From positions 24,466,488 through 24,530,487 of the forward strand of contig OZ024871.1 in assembly GCA_964017185.1 (NCBI GenBank): a stretch of 64,000 nt of DNA. Reading direction: 5' to 3'. Both the position numbers and the translations under genes were made by a program. This DNA is from Rugalucina vietnamica. Lineage: Eukaryota > Mollusca > Bivalvia > Lucinida > Lucinidae. The notes under the pieces were generated by a model that ran no database searches, was not told where the DNA came from, and saw only the letters and a program-made list of their open reading frames with translations. Below, in pieces: positions 45,601-54,638 of this stretch; the first letter of the stretch is position 1, and every line of letters starts with the position of its first letter.

Positions 45601-48600
45601 GTCTATTTTAAGCACCGCCAATCATCATTCTTCACAAGTATGCAAATTCAGAGTTATCAAGTCTTTAACTTTATAATTTTCAACCACTGAGAAAGAAAGG
45701 TTGTGGTTTATTACGATCATTATTTCTTACATCACACACACACGTTTGTTTGTTCGTATTTCACGCACTCACAAAAAGTTACACCCATTAGCATTTAAGC
45801 AAATACGCTTGTTAATGCGAAGTTTACTATGTTCATTTACCAAAGAATCTAAAATAGTGTTACATTAATATTGTTCAACCACACGTATATTACTAAAACA
45901 TGATCTGGTTAAGGTTTTACATGTTTATGTTTTGCACTTCTGTAGAAAACATACAACGCACTTGGGGCATGCGTTTGTTGGTGATATTCTTGTAATTGTG
46001 TTATTGTTGTTACATACATTCTTTGTAAGATGGTATTTCTTATTTGATATGGTGTTTTGTATTCTTGTTGAGATTGATATAAACGTTCCAGATTACTTAC
46101 TTCCATTACAAACCGCCTTAAATTGCTACTCACCACTTGGAATAGGTTTTAACATTTGACAACGAATAATTCATATTTATTCTGTAAAATCAAAAATAGT
46201 TGTAAATTTATATTTTATCTTCTCTGGCAAGCTTAGAATTAGAATAAAGATTCCCAGTCATGTCAAATCGAACGTAATCTTGATATAGAAATTGGAAACT
46301 TTACCTTGGAACGTTTCTATCACATCTCTATGTTAAAATAAAGCTTTGTTTTATCATTGTGAATGTCATTTTTGCAGAATATGTTTTAAATGTTATTCAA
46401 AGATATAAAATAATAGCCTCAGCGACCTTGTAATCCAGGGGTCGTAGGTTTGATCCCGGCCTTCTCCAGTCTGTCGGATGAGACTGTAAACTAAGGTTCT
46501 GTCTCCGTATGACCTTAGCTGATGGTGGGATGTTAAACCCCAACCAACTAACAAACAACCAAAGTATACAAAATGATTACAACATGTGTGTTCAGCTTAA
46601 TTGATAGTAGAAGACAGTGAAATCGTGAATTTGTTATTAGTGTAAAAATGGTAAAACATGACAAAAATGCCACTTATAATTCCCTCGGGACGCCTCTGTT
46701 AAATGTATTGACTTTTGGAGAAAAATATTTTCTCAGATGACGCAGGTGAAATGAAAATTGTCAGCTGCTGTATGTTGAAATAATTCGTTTTGTGTATGTT
46801 ATCGTGGTTATGCTGCCTCGCAAATTTTGTCATTTTTATCGCACCTGCTTATAGCAGGGTGCGATATAGGAGTCCAAATTTATGTCCGTTCGTTCGTCCG
46901 TCCGTCCGTGCGTTCGTTCGTCCGTCCGTCCGTCAACATTTACGTCGAAGTTTGGTTTTCTCGACATCAGAGATAGCTGCGAGTCTGAAACCTTGCATAG
47001 TAATTGTCCCTGACATACCCTTGAAGCACGCACCTTAACCCGGTGCCCTTGACCTATATTTCACGGTCCACTGACTTTGAAAATTTTTACGTCGAAGTTT
47101 TGTCAACATTTACGTCGAAGTTTCGTTTTCTCGACATCACAGATAGCTGCGAGTCTGAAACCTTGCATAGTAATTGTCCTTGACATACCCTTCAAGCATG
47201 CACCTTAACCCGGTGCCCTTGACCTATAATTCATGGTCCACGGACTTTGAAAATTCTTACGTCGAAGTTTGGTTTTCTCGACATCAGAGATAGCTGCGAG
47301 TCTGAAACCTTGCATAGTAATTGTCCTTGACATACCCTTCAAGCACGCACCTTAACCCGGTGCCCTTGACCTATATTTCACGGTCCACTGACTTTGATAA
47401 TTTTTATGTTGAAGTTTGGTTTTCTCGACATCAGAGATAGCTGCAAGTCTGAAACGTTGCATAGTTATTGTCCTTGACACCTTAACCCGGTGCCCTTGAC
47501 CTATACTTCACGGTCTGCTGACTTTGAAAATTTTTACTTCGAGGTTTGGTTTTCTCGACATCAGAGATAGCTGCGAGTCTGAAACCTTGCATAGTAATTG
47601 TCCTTGACATGCCCTTCAACCACGCACCTTGACCCGGTGCCCTTGAACGATATTTCACGGTCTATTGACTTTGCCCGATGCAGGTGCGATATCGACCTCC
47701 GCGGAGTTCTTGTATTAAGATGCCATACCCGACAGGGACTAATGAGGACATAACTAGAGACGATGTGCCAGACTTTGAAAATGCAACGTGAAAGTTACGT
47801 GAAATTACTGTATGTTCATCCGTCATTAACCAGATATGTCGATCTTCGATACAGGATAGTGTTTAGTGCTACGAATTCAGACGATTGTTACTAAGTATTG
47901 TGAAATAATCACAACCATGATTGTATAATTTTCACGCCCAAATGGCTTATGTGTGGTTGCTAATACAAATGTTTAAGCATATCGAGGACATGCATGTTCA
48001 TTCTAGTGACCTGGTAAGTATTTAATAATTAACACTTTTCTCATTTTTATTCTAACTACAAGTTTATTCATTATTTTATCCATGTAAATAATAGTTTGCT
48101 TACTGTCGGTGGCATTGAATGTGGCATGGTAAGTGGGCGCATACAGGCTGTATTGGTGAAAGTAAAATAACGAACTATCTCAAGAACTATAAACAGTCGA
48201 TAGTTAACAACCAACGCGGCTGGCTGGCTGGCTGAGCTGTAGCATGTTTCAAGAATTCTGCATGTTAATAGGTGAAAGTATGAAATGGGACTACTAACAG
48301 TTACATCTGTTCAGCACAATACTGAAAACGACTCATCTTACGGTTCCAGATGCAGTCTTGGCTGTTGTTTCATACCTTTCTGCGTAGATGGGTGCAAAGA
48401 CGTCATTCATGTGTGCCCGAACTGCCGACAGCAGATTGGCAGATGGAGTAGGATGTAATGAAGAAAAGGTTGAAATACATTCACTGGATATGTACTACGG
48501 GTTATATAAGAATATAGGAAGATGGAGTGGGATGAGTGAAGACCAAGATGAAATGCATAAGATCACTGGCGATGGACAACGAGTTAATAACTTTTACAGT

Positions 48601-51218
48601 TGGATGATTGAAAATAAGTTCTTATGTGTTGAGGACAATATTTAAATGTACAACTAGAATATCTATCAACATCGTTGGGTTACGGGATTCTTATTGGAAT
48701 ATTTATTTTTATGTCATGTTATTTCATAGGTGTTCATATATTGTATTTAAGCTGCATTTGTGCGATATCCATGTCCTTTTAAAATGTGCAGAGCATATAT
48801 TTTTTCGATTTTGCTTGTTCTCCCTCCATTGACATTGACATCTGTATTACTTATGGAATACGTTTTAGCCATCCACTGGAGGCCTATTGTTTAGTATCAT
48901 TTCAAGTGGAACATTTGTATTTATGATGTCGGTGAGACAGTAACATGTAATTCCTCGAAAATCTTTAGATACTTGCAGAGGACTGTTATTATGTAATAAT
49001 TTTATTTTAACATGTATGACATATATCTGCTAAACGATTTGTTTCTATGTGGCAATTCAATTTGATAAATTCAGGAAAAATTTAATTGTTTTAGAAATAC
49101 CATTTCCGAATTCGTCTTTCTAACTTTGCTATGGCACTCACATGCAAACAGGACGTGTTTGTATATGAGCCGCTACATGGGAAATCCAACAATCTGCTTA
49201 GGCAAAAAACAAAGGCGCAGATCAGCTTCGCAGTAACTGCGAAGGTGATCAGCGCCTTTGTTTTCGTTACACGGATAGTACAATTCCTCTTCTTTCTAAA
49301 TCCAAATTTCCAGCCTCTGACCATCTTCTGTGACTGTTCAGGCCGGTTTGTGTCGGACCTTGTCGGATCCCAAATTGTTGGTTTTCTCACGCACAGGCTC
49401 ATATTAGAGTTGGTGCCATTGATTGATGCAGGTAATGAATGGCAAATCGTATCCAAAAGTATTCACTTTGGATAGTACTAATGTGTGGTCGGTTTTCCTC
49501 GGAATAAGAGCAGTTATGTCTGCGGTTATTACCTTTAATGCCTCGTTAGTAAATGAAATAACTGTTAATCTGAGAGTAAGGTGGTTCAGCCAATATTGGA
49601 TTTTTCTTGTCATGCAAGATTGCATGTTATATACACATGGAAATAAGTTAGGGAACACCTGTAATAATGTGACTACCAACTTTGGACTGTATATATCATT
49701 CTTTGTAAAAATTATGAAAAGGGTACAAGTAGGCAAAGATCAGGAAAAGGCGCAATCAGAAAAAGATTCCCACTCCAAAAACCGAGGTGGGAAAAAACCA
49801 AACTAACAATCAGGTACTTATACCATGAAACATATCGTAAGCCGAATGAGCAGCTATTTTCCCAATAGGTGGCCACTCAGTTACCTTAACTTAACTAAAA
49901 TTTTGAAACCATACATAAGGCGCCAACAGCACAAAAAAATTATGAAGAATGTTTTGACAATTTGTCAGAATTTGTAGTCTCCAAAGTTGTTTCTATGTGA
50001 AAATGTACGTTCTGGTTATAGTGTCCTAGCGGAATTATTCTTTAAGGCTTTATTTGCAAAATATCCAATAATTTTTGCTTTCCATAGAAACCAATGCAAA
50101 ATGTAGATTTTGTGTGATTGGTTTGTTTGGAGATGAAGCATGAAGTTTTAGGTCCGAAGTCGTTTATTCATTCAGAACGATCACATTCAATATTTTATTC
50201 CTGTTTTGCTTTCAAAAATTGAGTTTTGCGGAGAGCAGAAGCAAAACGGCAAACTTGTATTTAGTAGAAGTGGAGTTTTTCGCATATGGCATATTGTATC
50301 CTCCGTAGCACACAGACAAAATATTACGAATTTCCATAAATTGGTCTGTAGCTAGGCAAAGGTATGAAATATTTGTGATAAAAATTTCAGTATCGCCAGA
50401 AAAAAGGAAAATGGATTTTTTCAAACTTTCCCCAAAGGCTAAAAGTGTCCCCTAACTTATTTCCATGTGTATATAAACATCTAAATGATTTTCATCGTCC
50501 TTTGGGATTTCAGACATGCCATTGATTATGCTTATTAAGTCAATAGAAAAAAAATACTATTTTGCTCTAAACTGTCAACTGTCAATTTGACTGTAATCAT
50601 GATTTTTGAAATAGTGTGTTGATTCATTTTTGTAATAACATGGCATGTCTTTTGCGTATACTTTGTCAGAATGTTCAAGCAAATTGTTAATGTTATGTTT
50701 TTTGTTTTTTTTTTACTATTGTATGTTGTTTTTCAAGTGCTATTTTCAATGCTGATGACTTAATAGTCGATGTTTCTCTGTGTATTCGATAAGGAAATGA
50801 TTCTTAATATTGTCACGAAAGTCTTAAACCACATCATTAAAGACTGTGAATCAAAAAAACAATACTGAAAATCTTGAAATACCTATCAGATGCACAGAAA
50901 GAGTTTTCAAAGTTGGAATGTATTTTTCTCCATTACGTTTACCGATGAAGAAACAGTGTACTTTATAGTACACATACTGTATTTATTATCAAACCTCTGT
51001 GTGAACCTCATATATCTTGTACTTGTGATTTCTATTTATACCAATGACTTTGATTTTAAGATTCCTAGACAAGACATTCTTTTCAAATTTAGCATACATA
51101 TGTTTTCAGCTGTGACCTGGGATGTTGCCTCATACCATTCTGCGTCGATGGCTGCAAGGATGTTGTGCACATGTGCCCAAACTGTCGTCAACAGATTGCT
51201 CGCTGGAGTCGTATGTAG
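33644..51218 (+). CDS. LITAF: LITAF-like gene B or downstream half of one complex LITAF locus (coding span; no start exon seen)
   Basis: Exons 33644-33670, 45264-45486, then either 48350-48458 or 51110-51218. Phases match exactly those of gene A. The visible product has a Gly/Pro/Tyr-rich tail, the half-knuckle CPHC, a hydrophobic helix and HxCPNC, ending RWSRM. I searched 20.3-33.6 kb for an initiator exon resembling MSDNAPPPYP and saw none, so either a short, diverged first exon was missed or these exons are spliced to the 5' exons of gene A. Expected role as for LITAF family members: endosomal membrane adaptor, possibly immune-related. The intron 33671-45263 is filled with transposons. Confidence 0.75.
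34014..34248. mobile_element. GAGCC palindromic MITE, copy 5 (complete, 235 bp)
   Basis: GAGCCGCGACGCGAGAAAAC ... GTTTTCTCACGATGCGGCTC. Perfect core palindrome (GCGAAAACAAAGGCGCTGAT ... to 34213) that would form a ~30-bp stem. Target duplication not evident. Confidence 0.85.
34249..34336. repeat. Dispersed direct repeat, copy 1
   Basis: AGATGTTGTGTTATGATTTT ... CCTGCTCAGATTCATCTCCA, GGAAGCTAGAGGTAT: repeated almost exactly at about 38503-38591. Copies lie on the two sides of the 3.84-kb element. Confidence 0.8.
35544..35625 (+). repeat. SINE-like segment
   Basis: TGGTGACCTAGTTGTACAG resembles an A box region and GGTTGTTCGAAAC a B box about 50 bp later. No tail recognised; weak. Confidence 0.3.
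36506..36618 (-). repeat. R1 retrorepeat fragment
   Basis: AAGGTACACGTAGGCAATGG, AAAAGGCGCAATCAGAAA, CTCCAAAAACCGAGGTGAGG: the R1 3' end on the minus strand, 5'-truncated after ~110 bp. A further opposite-strand R1 piece is near 36795-36860. Confidence 0.65.
37208..37612. repeat. ~200-bp tandem duplication
   Basis: 37208-37410 and 37412-37612 share TTTAATTT, CTAATTGAAATAA, GATAATCTGC, ACGTTACCATG, ATTACGTAAAATATGTTAC and TGTAGTTGATTT in the same order at roughly 80-85% identity. Confidence 0.75.
38219..38930. repeat. ~370-bp tandem duplication flanking the 3.84-kb element
   Basis: TATACGAGTACTTGAGATAC, TTAGTTTGTAGTTGATTGCA, TTTTTTCTCTAAGCCCAGAT and TGAACTATTGTTTATCATGT occur twice, starting near 38222 and 38588. 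The unit also includes the repeat of 34249-34336, showing that the 3.84-kb element sits between members of an older tandem array. Confidence 0.75.
40171..40552 (-). repeat. R1 retrorepeat copy (~380 bp)
   Basis: 3' end at 40171 (GTACAAATAGGCAATGATCA on the plus strand), 5' truncation at about 40552 after TTGTTCGGTCCTCGG. Supplies the uninterrupted AATATAAAATTACTGG site used to define the MITE target duplication. Confidence 0.75.
41018..41510 (+). repeat. R1 retrorepeat copy (~490 bp), inverted relative to 40171-40552
   Basis: TTCTTTTGCTCCGGA, GGGATCTCCATCGTCGGACA, GAGGACCGAACAACTAACTA ... CTGATCATTGCCTACTTGTAC. Together with the previous copy it forms an inverted pair separated by about 470 bp. 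Confidence 0.75.
41511..42540 (-). mobile_element. Helentron-like element with ~200-bp tandem units
   Basis: On the minus strand it begins CCTTTTAGCTTACCTTAGCC, AAAGGCTTATCAAGTGAGCT, then CGTCGTCCGTCATAGACTTA, as at 22157, and continues with about four drifting units of ~200 bp whose plus-strand marks are TATGGG(A/G)(G)GCTAAT.(A/C)CCC and TGGACCCA(A/G)GG. The 3' end is not identified. Confidence 0.5.
42579..42602 (+). repeat. Poly-T tract
   Basis: Run of about 22 T interrupted only by an earlier C; may be the reverse-strand A-tail of an unrecognised retrocopy. Confidence 0.6.
42888..42990. repeat. Dispersed repeat R3, second copy
   Basis: AAAATATAATCTGCACTATA, TACGGGGTGACTTTTC, CACATGGCACATTGTGACAC, CAGTTGCAGTAATAGCAAAG matches 28819-28912. 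Confidence 0.6.
44777..44863 (+). repeat. 43-bp tandem duplication containing a splice-acceptor-like sequence
   Basis: GCATGTTAACCTTTCTTTTT CAG AT.GTACTTCAAAAATGGGT occurs twice in a row (around 44777 and 44820). Each copy holds CCTTTCTTTTTCAG, a good-looking acceptor, 400-450 bp before the real acceptor at 45263. The sequence after it does not stay open in the gene's phase. Confidence 0.75.
45264..45486 (+). CDS. LITAF: LITAF-like gene B, domain exon (first half of LITAF domain)
   Basis: 223 nt, in at phase 1, out at phase 2. Begins [20 protein letters not shown], then [19 protein letters not shown], the zinc half-knuckle [13 protein letters not shown] and a Cys/Val/Ile-rich hydrophobic helix ending VIG. 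Acceptor TTCTAATTTTCAG ends at 45263, donor GTATGT at 45487. It is the clear paralogue of exon 11103-11298, with a longer built-in proline tail that replaces separate cassette exons. Without a downstream exon the open frame would run on into intron and lack the second CxxC. Confidence 0.92.
45487..46413. other. Intron sequence, nothing recognised
   Basis: Intron after the second domain exon. Open frames on both strands here are unsupported by motif or splice signals. Confidence 0.5.
46414..46560 (+). repeat. tRNA-derived SINE
   Basis: AGCCTCAGCGACC, then CAGGGGTCGTAGGTTTGATC as an A/B-box pair (B box GGTTTGATCCC), a ~70-bp body, and the tail GATGTTAAACCCC, AACCAACTAACAAACAACC. Typical mollusc SINE layout. 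Confidence 0.75.
46838..47713 (+). mobile_element. Helentron-like (HINE) element with ~185-bp tandem units
   Basis: ATCGCACCTGC (46838-46848) and GCAGGTGCGAT (47680-47690) form the subterminal inverted repeat. (TTCG/TCCG)n lies at 46887-46933; then about four and a half units with TTTTCTCGACATCAGAGATA, GCGAGTCTGAAACCTTGCAT and CCGGTGCCCTTGACCTAT. CTCCGCGGAG, a perfect 10-bp palindrome (47697-47706), sits just before the TTCTTGT end. Same layout as 22157-23681 with unrelated core sequence. Confidence 0.7.
47714..48349. other. Intron sequence, nothing recognised
   Basis: Between the Helentron-like element and terminal exon a. Contains GGCTGGCTGGCTGGCTG near 48219, a short tandem run. Confidence 0.5.
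48350..48458 (+). CDS. LITAF: LITAF-like gene B, terminal exon a (second half of LITAF domain, stop TAA)
   Basis: One base plus 35 codons and [28 protein letters not shown], ending GRWSRM. Acceptor CGGTTCCAG ends at 48349. Provides the second zinc half-knuckle HxCPxC. Identical length and phase to the gene A terminal exons. It differs from terminal exon b at five of 35 residues and from gene A exon 6a at ten, so the paired copies within each gene are closer to each other than to those of the other gene. Confidence 0.9.
49167..49400. mobile_element. GAGCC palindromic MITE, copy 6 (complete, 234 bp, TSD ATAT)
   Basis: GAGCCGCTACATGGGAAATC ... TTCTCACGCACAGGCTC, with ATAT on both sides. Core palindrome AAGGCGCAGATCAGCTTCGC..GCGAAGGTGATCAGCGCCTT. 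Overlapping 110-120-codon frames here are read through the repeat. Confidence 0.88.
49721..49940 (-). repeat. R1 retrorepeat copy (~220 bp)
   Basis: GGGTACAAGTAGGCAAAGAT, AAAAAGATTCCCACTCCAAA, GCCGAATGAGCAGCTATTTT, CATAAGGCGCCAACAGCAC; 3' end at 49721, truncated about 49940. Confidence 0.75.
49941..51109. other. Interval between the two gene B terminal exons
   Basis: AT-rich, no recognised exon or repeat apart from the R1 copy at its start. Confidence 0.5.
51110..51218 (+). CDS. LITAF: LITAF-like gene B, alternative terminal exon b (second half of LITAF domain, stop TAG)
   Basis: Reads [25 protein letters not shown], ending ARWSRM and TAG at 51216-51218. Acceptor TATGTTTTCAG ends at 51109. 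Same 109-nt coding length and phase 2 entry as the other three terminal exons. Intact, with all zinc ligands kept, so there is no sign that it is a dead copy. Confidence 0.88.
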
Positions 51219-53980
51219 ACAACTAGATTGAGCGTCAGACGCAAGGAAACGCCGCATACGGCTCACTATTCATGAAAAATGACAAAGAAGTTAAAAACGC
51301 TTTATAATGAACCACTTATTGTTATTATTGTTTTACATCTATGATAATGGTCTACATTCTGTGTACCATGGTAGAAGATAACGTTTATTTTTTTTATTTT
51401 CCTTTATTTTATGTATATAGATCTATGTTCCTAAAAAACATCTTTTGACATCAGATGGCACTGTAAAAAAAGGCTGGCCTTACAGTAGGAAAAGCCAACT
51501 ATGAATAACATGGATATTACAATTTGCAATTTGAATATCAGTTAAGTATTTTATTGATTTTTTATTTATTTTTAGTCAAGCATCGTATATACTTTACGGT
51601 TGTATATTGCTGGAGCTTGTGATGTATAAGCAACATCTTTTTAAGAAGTTAAATGTTTTGGAGTACCAACCTTTTTGTCAAAATGTCCTTTTATTTCAGC
51701 GGATATGCAAAATATTGGATGTTTTTATTCTTTTCTCCATGTTTTTTTTTTTTTATTATTATTTTCTAAATCGGCATTGCTTGTATTGTTCTATGAAATG
51801 ATTGTGATGAATTACTAGACGAACATTGAAGCAGTTTATTGAATATATTTTTATTAAACAAAGACAGGGTAGACTCTTAGATGTTAAGAGCAACTATGTT
51901 TATGATTGATTTTACCTGGCAGATAGCGGTTAATGAAATGTTCATTGTTAAAATTTTGTTCTATTTTTACTCTGCAATTCTCTTGCATTTTGAAGATAAA
52001 AGAACCATTGCATTTTAAACACTTTTATAATTCAGGAATAAAAGATCATGAGGAGTAATAGCATGTTCTGCATGCTTTAGCATTTTAAGAATTTTATTTT
52101 ACATTTCTTTCATTATTTTATGCTTTTAAACGCGTTCGTCATACTTTTGATCATTTTACTTGTTGTTTTTTCTGATATTATAGATCTGTCATGTATATTG
52201 TAAAGATTTTGTTAAATCCAACTCAATATTTGTTTAGCATCCGCTATTGGGGCCTTGTATTGCAGTGTGGACCAAGATGAGAATTGACCATCTTTTGCCT
52301 GCATTTGGTCTCATTTTATTAAGATTGAAAAAAGTAGACTTGATGCATCAAATATTGGGAAACGATACTCGTTTTGTCTGAAATTTGTTTACTTAATACA
52401 GTTTTTAATTGTGAATTCAAATCTTTGTCCCTTAATTAAATTCATGGCTGTTGCAAGAAGTTTGTTTCATGAAAGGGGTTCATTTCGGCGTAATAACGAC
52501 AGTGAATCCATGACCGCCTTCAATCATAATAAAGAAAGAAGGGGCCTCATCTCAGTTTGCAGTAAGGTACGCAGTGATTCTAAGACGAGGATGATCAAAA
52601 TCAGAAGATATATATAGGAATATAAATGAGCACATCTGTAGATTTTCTAGCAAGTAGTTTCGGATTTACCGGTATTACTATCCTTCGGTACTAAAACGGT
52701 TGTATACTATACAAAATGGTGGTTGTATACAAAATCAGAAGAGAACTTTATGAAAATAACGGTAAAGAACTGTTCCATCCGATATTTTACTTCAAATTCT
52801 TCATTACCGATCTTCATTATCTTGTTTAATATATATTTTACATGTATAATGGTGGTAGGTTGGCTTGAATATATGAAAACGTATGAGAACAGTGTGCATA
52901 GATAAAGTTTTAAATTGATATATGTGTTTTACTCTTATTATATCAACATCATTTTTTTTTCATTTACAGTGACTCATGCACGCGAAGGCAGTGGGAATTT
53001 TGGTAAATGAGGATCAGCAAACAGTAAAACAGATAAGACCACTCGGAATGTGGTCTCGTCTGTGGTTTTACTATTTGTTTACATGGATAATTTAATTTGT
53101 CCAAAAGTTAATTTGAAAATGATCTGATCTAAATGATAATAAATGAAAAGTTGTACTGTGTGAAAAAATATTAAAATAAATGGATAAACAAATAGCGTTA
53201 AGACGTCATGTCATGGGTTTCATTAAAATGGTATATTTAGATGTTTGTCTCTCATGTGCCTTTTCATTGTCATTAGCACGTCTGTGTGATATATAAAAAA
53301 GAAATTATCGGTGTGTAAAAATCAGCAGCCAAAATATTTTTGTTTTATATCTCAGCCCAAATTTTTGGTGGTATGTTTTTGAACAAAATGAGACAAGAAA
53401 ATACCTTAGCACACCAGATTAACTTTGTTTTGCAAATGTACAATGTATGTACAAGGTGGTCCAAATTACATTGACGTGTTAGAATGATGATTTCTTGTTA
53501 TCAGTTGTTTGTATGTGATGTGTGATGACTTGAAATTGTTGACAAGTATACACATCGACGAAAGTTAAACGAGGTCTTTAGTCCAAATGTCTTGAAATTG
53601 TATCCATTTTCTTGCTATCGAAACGAATTTTTAAGAGTTTATTTTATATCCTGTTACACCAATGTACACAAGCATGAGGTAGTACACGCATTTATTCATA
53701 TCCAGTCACTCGAAAAATGTAAATCCACCTACAAACTTTGTCAAGGATCACTATTCGTAGAGTGCAACTTCTTTGACCATGATTGTTGACCTTCGACCTT
53801 CGATAACAGATATGTTTTCGTTGATCAAACTGTATCAAACAGACATTTTAGTTAGAACAGTCTGATCAGGCCAGTAAGGCATGTCCACGCACTTAATGTG
53901 ACACTTAAAGATGTCTTAAGAGAGTAGAAACCCCTCCAATAATAGTTACAAACAGTTGTCATAAAAGGTAAAGCGGTACG
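51219..53980. other. 3' flank of gene B, largely featureless
   Basis: Likely 3' untranslated sequence to about 52.1 kb and then intergenic. One hairpin at about 53020-53085 pairs AGTAAAAC.AGA..GACCAC with GTGGTC..GTCTG.GGTTTTACT. No coding exon recognised. Confidence 0.5.
52037..52042 (+). terminator. Candidate polyadenylation signal downstream of gene B
   Basis: AATAAA about 0.8 kb after the last stop codon, with an ATTAAA earlier at 51853-51858. Either could end the transcript; AT-rich context makes both weak. Confidence 0.3.
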
Positions 53981-54003
53981 GTCATAGGAAAACAACAATA
54001 ATA

Positions 54004-54210
54004 GAGCCACCTCGTGGAAAAACCAACAATGTGGTTTCCGAACAGGTCTGACACAAACCGGCCTGTACAGCTACAGAAGCAGGCCAGAAGCTTGAAATTT
54101 TGGAGTTAAGTAGAGGAGGAATTGTACTATCTGAGTAGCGAAAACAAAGGCGCTGATCTGCGCCTTTGTTTTCGCCTATGCAGATTGATGGTTTTCCCAT
54201 GCGGCGGCTC
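54004..54210. mobile_element. GAGCC palindromic MITE, copy 7 (207 bp, core shortened, TSD AATA)
   Basis: GAGCCACCTCGTGGAAAAAC ... TTTTCCCATGCGGCGGCTC with AATA (AATAATA) on both sides. The palindrome keeps only its outer arms (GCGAAAACAAAGGCGC..GCGCCTTTGTTTTCGC), the inner CAGCTTCGCGG pair having been lost cleanly. Confidence 0.88.
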
Positions 54211-54409
54211 AATAATAATTTTAGCGTAAACGTGTATTATCGATAGCTTGAATTATTTTTAATATAGAGTGATGGAAATCTCTGTTGTAGTGACATTGTT
54301 CATGATGTTCTCTTAACTTTTGCCGCTGTGTATACAATTCTTATTTCTTTCATACTTACATTTAGCGTGATATTGCAAATGCAACTGAATTTAATGCTAT
54401 GTTCATGTC

Positions 54410-54638
54410 TTAACTCATTTAAGTCTGGCGTCACTTTTATGGGACATAGGCAAACAGAATAGCCCCAGATGCGACGCCGCAGAACGCGGCGTCCCATCCG
54501 GGGATATTCTGTTTGCTAAGAGAATTTTCATCGAAAATTTGAATAAAATTTAAAAATCACACCTGATGCCCCTAAGAACTTAAGTGGACCCATCCAATTG
54601 ATAATGATGGGAAAATCCATTCGTCAAATATGGGTTAA
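54410..54638. mobile_element. TTAA-flanked MITE, copy 2 (229 bp)
   Basis: TTAACTCATTTAAGTCTGGC ... GTCAAATATGGGTTAA, the inverse orientation of 14212-14399. It has a larger internal palindrome: GGCAAACAGAATAGCCCCA.. GACGCCGC..GCGGCGTC ..GGGGATATTCTGTTTGC. Confidence 0.78.

Noticed and set aside
46414-46480. Functional tRNA gene
   Set aside because: A and B boxes are present but no acceptor or anticodon stem pairs and the sequence continues into a SINE body and tail.
46836-47033. Minus-strand frame with [15 protein letters not shown]-like repeats
   Set aside because: It is the translation of the TCCG microsatellite at the 5' end of the Helentron-like element.
47075-47680. CRISPR-like array
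   Set aside because: Units are ~185 bp contiguous tandem copies without short identical repeats and unique spacers, in a eukaryotic context.
49091-49806. Overlapping frames of 110-127 codons on both strands
   Set aside because: They run through MITE copy 6 and an R1 copy; translations are low-complexity readings of repeats with no domain.
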